Shown: positions 1 to 5,624 of the stretch, piece after piece
How the letters are laid out: each line of letters opens with the position of its first letter
Position numbering within the stretch: position 1 is the stretch's first letter
NCBI GenBank assembly: GCA_009692275.1
Contig: SHZL01000144.1
Location: forward strand, 1 to 7,126
DNA from: Lysobacterales bacterium
GTDB lineage: Bacteria; Pseudomonadota; Gammaproteobacteria; Xanthomonadales; SZUA-36
DNA: 7,126 bases
Direction: 5' to 3'
The notes under the pieces: model-generated
Told to the model about the DNA's origin: nothing
Database searches by the model: none
Seen by the model: only the letters and a program-made list of their open reading frames with translations
Position numbers and translations under genes: made by a program

Positions 1-578
1 GATGTGTCGTCAGAAAACCGCTGCAGGTGTGCCAACAGCAGCCAACCCGTACCCAGGCGGGGGTTTATTCTCATGGCCTTGCGCAGCAGGCCGAGAGCAG
101 CGTCGAACTGCCCCACGGCCTGGTTAAGCCGCGCCAGTTTCAGGTGCAGGCTGGCATCGTCCGGCGCTTTTGCCAAAGCCATGTGCATCACACTGATGGC
201 GTCGTTGTACTGCTCGCTGTCACGCAGGAACCCGGCCACTTTCAGCAACGTTGCCAGGTCTCCTTCGTGGGCATGAGCCAGTTGCACCAGCACCCCGCAA
301 GCATCCGCGGGGCGACCTTCAGCGCGCAGCAGGAAGGCCAGGGCAAAGGCAACGTCAGTATCTGCCGGAAATTCATTTACCAGTTGCCGGAACATATGCT
401 CGGCAGCAACCGGCTGTGCGCACAGCCGCAGGGCATTGCCCAACCAGTAGCGCACGTCACGCTCCGCCGGTGCCAGACGGCAGGCTTCCGCGAGGTGCAG
501 CCGTGCTTCCTCGCCTTGCTGGCGGCCGATTTCAGCGATTCCTGTTCGCAGCAGGGACTGCCAATCTGGCTGGTTCAC
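1..578 (-). CDS. TPR-repeat protein, C-terminus cut off by the window edge
   Basis: Reading the minus strand from a GTG at 578-576 gives 192 uninterrupted codons running off the left edge (N-terminus MNQPDWQSLLRTGIAEIG). The protein shows about five helical repeats of about 34 residues, at roughly 8-40, 42-74, 76-107, 108-140 and 142-174, with a further one beginning near 176. They carry TPR-type positions: small residues (A/G) at repeat positions 8 and 20, an aromatic or leucine near 11, and a proline near 32 (LAP, EFP, KAP, INP). The cleanest copy is residues 142-174, ending in RKAMRINP. I see no signal peptide or membrane segment in this part. The GTG start is chosen because AGGTGA (588-583) lies 4 bases upstream, and an ATG 5 bases further upstream is followed by a stop two codons later. 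TPR arrays mediate protein-protein contacts. What follows the repeats is unseen: the last residues (LLLAHLQRFSDDT) resemble, from memory, the linker in TPR-sulfotransferase proteins, but this is only a guess. It is divergent from pyk, so a shared pathway is not implied. Confidence 0.85.
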   Translation of the reverse strand, partial: MNQPDWQSLLRTGIAEIGRQQGEEARLHLAEACRLAPAERDVRYWLGNALRLCAQPVAAEHMFRQLVNEFPADTDVAFALAFLLRAEGRPADACGVLVQLAHAHEGDLATLLKVAGFLRDSEQYNDAISVMHMALAKAPDDASLHLKLARLNQAVGQFDAALGLLRKAMRINPRLGTGWLLLAHLQRFSDDT

Positions 579-689
579 TTCATCACCTGCAGGGCCCAAG
601 CAATTGAGATGCAATAAGTATATTCTGTCACGCTCGCGGACGGGGTAAAGACGCGTGCAACACCATTAAGAGACGAGGAACTGGACCGC
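579..689. promoter_or_regulatory. Divergent spacer between the TPR gene and pyk
   Basis: These 111 bases separate two divergently transcribed genes, so start signals for both should lie here or just inside the genes. An AT-rich island at about 602-626 stands out from GC-rich flanks. Read on the minus strand it contains TATACT (622-617), a good -10 match placed to give a leader of about 30 bases for the TPR gene. I see no matching -35 at 16-18 bases, so this promoter is tentative. On the plus strand TAAAGA (646-651) is a possible -10 for pyk, again without a credible -35. GAGGAA (675-680) is the probable ribosome binding site of pyk. No riboswitch or strong hairpin is evident. Confidence 0.35.
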
Positions 690-2147
690 ATGCAGATCGA
701 CACCAGCAGGCCTATGAAGATTCGCCGCACCAAGATCATTGCGACACTTGGTCCAGCTACTGACACGCGGGAAGAACTGTACGGCGTGATCAAGGCAGGC
801 GCTGATGTAGTGCGATTGAACATGTCTCACGGTCCCGCCGCGAAGCAAATCGAGCGGGCGCGGATGGCGCGCGAGGTGGCTGCAGAGCTGGAACGCGAAG
901 TGGCACTCCTGTTTGATTTGCAAGGACCGAAGATTCGCATTGAGCACTTCGCCGGCGGCAGCACGATGCTGGAAACGGGTCATCAATTCATCCTCGATGC
1001 AGAGGATTTCACCACGCCCGGTGACAACCACAGGGTCGGAGTGAGCTACGCCGGCTTACCGGATGATGTTAAGGCAGGGAACCTCCTGCTGCTGGACGAC
1101 GGCCTGATTTCGATGCGGGTTATCGCGGTTAAGGGCCGCAAGATCGTTTGCGAGGTGGAAAATGGCGGCAAGCTTGCCAGCCGGAAGGGCATCAACCTGC
1201 AGGGCGGAGGATTATCTATTTCCGGCATAGTCGAGCATGATCTGCCACACATCCAGTTGGCGGCCGACCTCGAGGCCGATTACCTGGCGGTCTCGTTCCC
1301 TGCCAACGCCGGTGACATGGTGCGAGCCCGTGAGCTGCTGCATAAAGCGGGCGGCCGGGCTGCATTAATGGCCAAGATCGAGCGCATTGAGGCCATCGAA
1401 AACCTGGAAGAAATTTGTGATGCATCGGATGCCATATTGGTCGCTCGAGGCGATCTCGGTGTGGAAATCGGTGACGCTGAACTGCCAGGCTTGCAAAAGC
1501 GCATCATCCATACTGCCTTGAAGCACAACCGCATCGTCGTTACGGCCACGCAAATGATGCAGTCCATGATCGAGAATCCGATCCCAACCCGTGCTGAAGT
1601 GCTCGACGTGGCCAATGCCGTAATGGACGGCTCCGACGGGGTAATGCTGTCGGCCGAGACCGCGATGGGAAAGCACCCGACAAAAGTCATTGAAGCGATG
1701 CACCGGATCTGTCTTGGGGCCGAGCGTCATTTTGACCGGGAGGGTGTGAGCGCGCCTTTAACCGTCCACTTTCAGAAAATCGACCAGGCAATCGCCATGG
1801 CGGCGATGTACATGGCGCAGAATGTTTCCGTTCAGGCCATCGTCGCATTGACGGAATCCGGTTCGACGGCCCAGTGGCTGTCCCGGGTCCAGTCATCGGT
1901 ACCGATATTTGCGCTGTCGCCGAATGTTGCCAGCCGCCGCCGCATGGCCATGTACCGTGATGTGTATCCGGTCGCCCATCAACCCCAGGGAGACGACCTG
2001 AACCTGATTGTCGAGGAGTTGTTGAAGCTGCTCAAGCAAAAAAGCCTTATCAAGGCCGGCGACCGGGTTATCGTGACCATGGGCGACAAGACCGGCAACC
2101 AGGGGGGTACCAATGCCCTGCGTTTGGTCGAACTCGGCCCGGAATAA
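690..2147 (+). CDS. pyk: Pyruvate kinase, PykA-like
   Basis: Cytoplasmic glycolytic enzyme transferring phosphate from PEP to ADP to give pyruvate and ATP. At 485 residues it is full length (E. coli PykA is about 480). Seen in order: the N-terminal RRTKIIATLGPATD (12-25); RLNMSHG (42-48), which contributes to nucleotide and phosphate binding; a B domain at roughly 85-175; the active-site signature MAKIERIEAIENL (227-239) with catalytic Lys229 and metal ligand Glu231; ARGDLG (252-257) with Asp255; ATQMMQSM (286-293); and GSDGVMLSAETA (314-325). A C-terminal regulatory-type domain spans roughly 345-485. The monovalent-cation segment is LQGPKIR (77-83): Lys81 sits where K+-dependent enzymes have Glu117 (rabbit numbering), which predicts K+ independence. 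The ATG at 690 is preferred because GAGGAA lies 9 bases upstream. An in-frame ATG at 714, close to where some family members begin, is possible but has a poorer ribosome binding site. It is first in a same-strand run with aldolase, maeB and aceE, separated from aldolase by 119 bases. Confidence 0.97.
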   Translation: MQIDTSRPMKIRRTKIIATLGPATDTREELYGVIKAGADVVRLNMSHGPAAKQIERARMAREVAAELEREVALLFDLQGPKIRIEHFAGGSTMLETGHQFILDAEDFTTPGDNHRVGVSYAGLPDDVKAGNLLLLDDGLISMRVIAVKGRKIVCEVENGGKLASRKGINLQGGGLSISGIVEHDLPHIQLAADLEADYLAVSFPANAGDMVRARELLHKAGGRAALMAKIERIEAIENLEEICDASDAILVARGDLGVEIGDAELPGLQKRIIHTALKHNRIVVTATQMMQSMIENPIPTRAEVLDVANAVMDGSDGVMLSAETAMGKHPTKVIEAMHRICLGAERHFDREGVSAPLTVHFQKIDQAIAMAAMYMAQNVSVQAIVALTESGSTAQWLSRVQSSVPIFALSPNVASRRRMAMYRDVYPVAHQPQGDDLNLIVEELLKLLKQKSLIKAGDRVIVTMGDKTGNQGGTNALRLVELGPE

Positions 2148-2164
2148 ATGGATACGGAATAAAT
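2141..2164 (+). repeat. Short tandem duplication spanning the pyk stop codon
   Basis: GGAATAAAT occurs at 2141-2149 and again at 2156-2164, a 15-base period. Extended by a few bases, the two 15-base units match at 12 positions. Because 15 is a multiple of three, the second copy stays in the pyk frame. The normal stop TAA (2145-2147) is followed by four sense codons (ATG GAT ACG GAA) and a second in-frame TAA (2160-2162). It looks like a local slippage duplication that left a back-up stop. No function is claimed. Confidence 0.6.
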
Positions 2165-2266
2165 AGGTGCATGGTCTCAGCCACAACTAAACGGTAAAAT
2201 ACCCGTTCCACCCAAACGGTATGCCCAAAGTGGGCTTTGCAAATTCTCTTTTAGGAGTCAGTAGTC
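2165..2266 (+). promoter_or_regulatory. Aldolase gene leader with short repeats and ribosome binding site
   Basis: This non-coding stretch between pyk and the aldolase gene holds several small signals. TAAAAT (2195-2200) is a plausible -10, but the hexamer 17 bases upstream (TGGTCT) is a poor -35. AAACGGTA occurs twice as a direct repeat, at 2189-2196 and 2214-2221, 25 bases apart. Between them lies CCGTT (2203-2207), the inverse of AACGG, so it could pair with either copy; this could be an operator or an RNA fold. Further on, GCCCA-AAG-TGGGC (2223-2235) can form a 5-bp hairpin that competes with CAAAG-TGGG-CTTTG (2226-2239). The hairpin lacks a proper T-run and sits just upstream of the ribosome binding site, so I do not call it a terminator. 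AGGAG (2253-2257), 9 bases before the ATG, is the aldolase ribosome binding site. Confidence 0.35.
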
Positions 2267-3286
2267 ATGAATGAAATGGAGTTGGTGTCGGTTGCCGAGG
2301 CAATGGTAGCTGAAGGCAAAGGGATTCTTGCCATTGATGAGAGCGCAGGTACCATCGCCAAGCGGTTCAAGGCGATCAATATCGAATCCACCGAGGAAAA
2401 CCGGCGTGCTTACCGGGAAATGCTGCTCACAACAGCCCACCTGGGCAAGCACATCAGCGGTGCGATTCTTTATGACGAAACCATTCGTCAATCTACGCGG
2501 AACGGCGTTTCATTCGTGCAGGTCATGCAGGACGCCGGAATCATCCCGGGTATCAAGGTGGATATGGGCGCCCATCCCTTTGCCGGTCACCCGGGGGAGA
2601 AAATTACCGAAGGGCTGGACGGTTTGCGCCAGCGGCTGGAAGAGTATCGTGCGCTCGGCGCGCGATTTGCCAAGTGGCGCGCGGTCATCACCATCGGGGA
2701 AAACATCCCCACTACCTCCTGTGTCGATGCCAATGCCCACGCCCTGGCCCGCTATGCCGCACTGTGCCAGGAAGCGGACATTGTGCCCATCGTTGAACCG
2801 GAAGTATTGATGGATGGCGCGCACAGCCTGGATGAATCATTTGAAGTGACCGAAGCCACTCTGCGAGCATTGTTCAACCAGTTATACGAACAAAACGTTC
2901 TGCTGGAAGGCACGATTCTTAAGGCCAGCATGGTGATTTCAGGGAGTGAAGCGACCCATCGCGCCAGTGTGCAGGAGGTTGCAGAAGCTACCGTTCAATG
3001 CCTGTTGAATTCGGTGCCGGCAGCACTGGGAGGGGTGGTATTCCTGTCCGGCGGGCAAACGGATGAAGAAGCCACAGCGCACCTGAATGCCATGAACCTG
3101 CTGGCTGACTTTCCGTGGGCTTTGACCTTTTCCTACGGCCGTGCATTGCAGGCGCCTTCCCTGAAAGTTTGGGGTGAGAACCCGGCAGCAAACGTAGCCG
3201 CGGCGCAGAAAAAACTGGCGCATCGTGCACGCATGAATGGTCTTGCTGCCATGGGTCAATACGAAGAGTCTTTTGAAGCAGCCTGA
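2267..3286 (+). CDS. Class I fructose-1,6-bisphosphate aldolase
   Basis: Cytoplasmic Schiff-base aldolase cleaving fructose-1,6-bisphosphate to dihydroxyacetone phosphate and glyceraldehyde-3-phosphate, and catalysing the reverse condensation in gluconeogenesis or carbon fixation. The 339 residues belong to the animal/plant-type class I family (Pfam Glycolytic), not the DhnA-type class I or the zinc-dependent class II enzymes. Recognisable pieces: GKGILAIDES (17-26) with Asp24 (rabbit Asp33); PGIKVDMG (94-101) with Lys97 (rabbit Lys107); FAKWRAVI (134-141) with Lys136 and Arg138 (rabbit Lys146 and Arg148); VEPEVL (176-181) with Glu177 and Glu179 (rabbit Glu187 and Glu189); and LLEGTILKAS (212-221) with Schiff-base Lys219 (rabbit Lys229). 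LSGGQTDEEAT follows in the C-terminal half. The chain is about 24 residues shorter than the rabbit enzyme and ends SFEAA, so the mobile C-terminal Tyr of animal aldolases is absent. The ATG at 2267 has AGGAG 9 bases upstream. The next gene follows after 38 bases on the same strand, suggesting co-transcription. Confidence 0.96.
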   Translation: MNEMELVSVAEAMVAEGKGILAIDESAGTIAKRFKAINIESTEENRRAYREMLLTTAHLGKHISGAILYDETIRQSTRNGVSFVQVMQDAGIIPGIKVDMGAHPFAGHPGEKITEGLDGLRQRLEEYRALGARFAKWRAVITIGENIPTTSCVDANAHALARYAALCQEADIVPIVEPEVLMDGAHSLDESFEVTEATLRALFNQLYEQNVLLEGTILKASMVISGSEATHRASVQEVAEATVQCLLNSVPAALGGVVFLSGGQTDEEATAHLNAMNLLADFPWALTFSYGRALQAPSLKVWGENPAANVAAAQKKLAHRARMNGLAAMGQYEESFEAA

Positions 3287-3302
3287 TCAGGGTTTGCTGA
3301 TC
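3285..3302 (+). repeat. Small inverted repeat over the aldolase stop codon
   Basis: GATCAG (3285-3290) and CTGATC (3297-3302) are perfect inverted arms around a 6-base loop, and the left arm includes part of the aldolase TGA stop. The stem is short and only half GC, and no T-run follows, so it is not a convincing terminator. It lies between two closely spaced genes and could at most affect mRNA processing or the relative translation of maeB. Confidence 0.4.
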
Positions 3303-3314
3303 TGCCGGCTCCGT

Positions 3315-3320
3315 GGGTGA
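3315..3320 (+). promoter_or_regulatory. Ribosome binding site that decides the maeB start
   Basis: GGGTGA (3315-3320) complements the GGTGA part of the extended anti-Shine-Dalgarno pairing and lies 4 bases before the GTG at 3325, equivalent to ideal spacing for a GGAGG core. The earlier in-frame GTG at 3313 overlaps this site and has no Shine-Dalgarno sequence at a useful distance. The TPR gene uses the same arrangement (AGGTGA, 4 bases, GTG). Confidence 0.55.
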
Positions 3321-3324
3321 TCCC

Positions 3325-5610
3325 GTGAACGACAATCAAAAGGAAAACGCACTTCATTACCACCGGTTTCCCAAGCCGGGAAAAATAAGAATTACGCCGA
3401 CCAAACCCCTCACTACCCAGCAGGACCTGGCGCTGGCGTATTCCCCGGGTGTTGCTGCAGCCAGCGAGTTGATCCACGCGGATCCTCTGGCGGTAAGCGA
3501 AGTCACGGCGCGCGGTAACCTGGTCGCAGTCATTACCAATGGTACTGCGGTGCTTGGCCTTGGCAACATCGGCCCGCTGGCCGCGAAGCCAGTCATGGAA
3601 GGCAAAGCCGTGCTGTTCAAGAAATTTGCCGATATCGACGTTTTTGACATTGAAATCTCCGAGCAGGATCCGGACAAGCTGGTCGATATCATTGCCTCGC
3701 TTGAGCCGACGTTCGGCGGCATCAACCTCGAAGACATCAAGGCGCCGGAATGCTTTTCGGTTGAGTCCCGGTTGCAGCAGCGCATGGGTATTCCGGTGTT
3801 TCATGACGACCAGCATGGAACTGCCATTATCACCGCCGCAGCTGTGCTGAATGCCCTGCAAATTGTCGGCAAATCAATCAGTGAGGTACGCCTCGTGGCA
3901 TCCGGAGCGGGTGCAGCGGGAATGGCCTGTCTCGATTTGCTGGTAAAACTGGGTGTGCAGAAGCACAACATCGTGGTCATTGATCGGTTGGGGGTCATTT
4001 TCACCGGGCGGGCTGAGTACATGGATGACCGCAAAGCGGGTTATGCCATTGACACCCAAATGCGCACGCTGGAACAAGCCATTCATGGCGCAGACATTTT
4101 TCTGGGTGTTTCAGCAAAGGGGGTCCTGAGCAAGCAAATGGTGACCACCATGGCACGCCGGCCCATCATCCTTGCACTGGCCAATCCTGATCCCGAAATC
4201 ATGCCTGAGGATGCACGCGCGGCATGCCCGGACGCTATCATCGCCACTGGCCGGTCTGATTATCCAAACCAGGTGAACAATGTCCTCTGTTTCCCCTACA
4301 TTTTTCGCGGTGCGCTGGATGTCGGCGCAACGTTGATCAATGACGAGATGAAGATGGCCTGCGTCAAGGCGCTGGCAGAACTCACGCGCATGGAAATGCA
4401 ACAAACAGGCCATAACCCTGAGCCGCTGCAATTCGGGCCGGACTACATCATCCCCAAGCCATTTGATCCGCGCCTGCTGGTGCAGTTAGCTCCGGCCGTG
4501 GCCCAGGCGGCAATGGACAGCGGCGTTGCCACCCGGCCTATCCGGGATATGGCCGGCTATCGGGAAAAACTCGAGCAGTTTGTGTACCGCACGGGTTTGC
4601 TGATGAAGCCTGTTTTTGACGCTGCGCGAGCTGCGCCGAAACGGGTTGTGTATGCCGACGGCGAGCACGAAATCATCCTGCGCGGGGTGCAATCCGTGAT
4701 CGACAGCCATCTCGCCTATCCCATTTTGATTGGGCGGCCAGCCGTGATTCAGAGCCGTATCGAAAAACTTGGGCTGCGCATGCGCCCTGGAGCGGACTTT
4801 GAACTCGTTAACCCCGACTCAGATCCCCGGTTTTGGGATTATTGGACTACCTACCACGCCCTGATGGAACGGCGGGGAATTTCCCCGGATGCCGCTAAAG
4901 CCACGGTGCGCACCCGCACCAGCGTTATTGCTGCCTTGATGCTCAAGCGCGGGGAAGTTGATGCGATGATCACGGGAATGGTCGGCAGTTACCGGGTGGA
5001 CCTGGATAATGTGCTCGATGTGATTGGCCTGCTTCCCACCGCGAAAGTCGCAGGTTCGCTCAGCGTGCTCAGCACCGATGACGGCGCGTATTTCGTCTGT
5101 GATACACACGTAAATGCGAACCCGACAGCTGAAGAGATTGTTGAAATCACGCTCATGGCAGCTGAGAAGATCCTTATGTTCGGCATTCGCCCGCGGGTTG
5201 CGCTGTTGTCGCATTCAGCCTTTGGCAGCCACCGTGATGATAGCGCGAAGAAGATGAAACTGGCTCTCGCCCTGTTGCGCGAGCGTTCGCCGGGTCTGGA
5301 AGTAGAAGGCGAGATGACGGCTGACATGGCGCTGGATGAGACTTACCGCAAGAGTGTTTTTCCCAACAGCGCCCTGAAGGGTCCAGCCAATCTCCTGGTG
5401 ATGCCAAACCTTGATTCCGCCCATATTGCCTACAACCTGGCACGGGTCATCAGTAACGGGGTCACGGTGGGGCCGATGCTGCTCGGAGTTGGCCTTCCAG
5501 CTCACGTATTGACTCCATCGGCGACTGCACGCCGGATTGTCAATATGACTGCAATAGTGGTGGTCGAAGCCCAGATCCACGAAAAGTGCGCCATGAGCGG
5601 AAACACGTGA
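3325..5610 (+). CDS. maeB: MaeB-type malic enzyme with C-terminal phosphotransacetylase-like domain
   Basis: Oxidative decarboxylation of L-malate to pyruvate and CO2, NADP-linked in characterised MaeB enzymes; the cofactor is not proven here. From the GTG at 3325 the protein is 761 residues, like E. coli MaeB (about 759). The malic N-terminal domain (about 15-155) has AYSPGVA with Tyr39 and GKAVLFKKFADID with Lys94, the expected catalytic pair, and NLEDIK with metal ligands Glu136 and Asp137. The nucleotide-binding domain (about 160-400) begins with FHDDQHGTA (159-167; Asp161 and Asp162) and has the glycine loop GAGAAG (194-199). A phosphotransacetylase-like domain spans roughly 430-755. In it the segment equivalent to the LSRG motif of true phosphotransacetylases reads LTPS (729-732), with Arg where the catalytic Asp is expected, so it should be inactive. 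In E. coli MaeB this domain mediates inhibition by acetyl-CoA. An alternative GTG at 3313 would add four residues. It sits 38 bases after aldolase and 14 before aceE, consistent with an operon feeding pyruvate to pyruvate dehydrogenase. Confidence 0.96.
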   Translation: MNDNQKENALHYHRFPKPGKIRITPTKPLTTQQDLALAYSPGVAAASELIHADPLAVSEVTARGNLVAVITNGTAVLGLGNIGPLAAKPVMEGKAVLFKKFADIDVFDIEISEQDPDKLVDIIASLEPTFGGINLEDIKAPECFSVESRLQQRMGIPVFHDDQHGTAIITAAAVLNALQIVGKSISEVRLVASGAGAAGMACLDLLVKLGVQKHNIVVIDRLGVIFTGRAEYMDDRKAGYAIDTQMRTLEQAIHGADIFLGVSAKGVLSKQMVTTMARRPIILALANPDPEIMPEDARAACPDAIIATGRSDYPNQVNNVLCFPYIFRGALDVGATLINDEMKMACVKALAELTRMEMQQTGHNPEPLQFGPDYIIPKPFDPRLLVQLAPAVAQAAMDSGVATRPIRDMAGYREKLEQFVYRTGLLMKPVFDAARAAPKRVVYADGEHEIILRGVQSVIDSHLAYPILIGRPAVIQSRIEKLGLRMRPGADFELVNPDSDPRFWDYWTTYHALMERRGISPDAAKATVRTRTSVIAALMLKRGEVDAMITGMVGSYRVDLDNVLDVIGLLPTAKVAGSLSVLSTDDGAYFVCDTHVNANPTAEEIVEITLMAAEKILMFGIRPRVALLSHSAFGSHRDDSAKKMKLALALLRERSPGLEVEGEMTADMALDETYRKSVFPNSALKGPANLLVMPNLDSAHIAYNLARVISNGVTVGPMLLGVGLPAHVLTPSATARRIVNMTAIVVVEAQIHEKCAMSGNT

Positions 5611-5612
5611 AT

Positions 5613-5617
5613 GGGAG
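5613..5617 (+). promoter_or_regulatory. aceE ribosome binding site
   Basis: GGGAG lies 7 bases before the GTG at 5625 in the 14-base gap after maeB. It supports the GTG start and shows that aceE has its own ribosome loading site immediately after maeB termination. The ATG at 5611, directly after the maeB stop, opens only a five-codon frame and is not a start of aceE. Confidence 0.55.
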
Positions 5618-5624
5618 TCCCGGC

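Noticed and set aside
27..617. A 196-codon plus-strand open frame at the left end
   Set aside because: It is antisense to the TPR gene. The minus-strand reading gives regular 34-residue TPR repeats, while this frame gives a composition-biased, Gln/His/Cys-rich product with no domain and no good ribosome binding site.
666..1031. Minus-strand open frame over the pyk start
   Set aside because: It lies opposite conserved pyk sequence, yields no recognisable motif, and is the usual antisense shadow of a GC-biased gene.
2223..2243. The hairpin before aldolase as the pyk terminator
   Set aside because: The stem is only 5 bp, the T-run is three bases, and it lies immediately before the aldolase ribosome binding site, where a leader element fits better than a terminator.
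3285..3302. The inverted repeat after aldolase as a transcription terminator
   Set aside because: It has a 6-bp stem of moderate GC with no T-run, and maeB follows closely on the same strand, so intrinsic termination is unlikely.
3256..3861. A 201-codon minus-strand open frame opposite the start of maeB
   Set aside because: The plus strand encodes a conserved malic domain here. The antisense product has no recognisable features and also runs across the aldolase-maeB junction.
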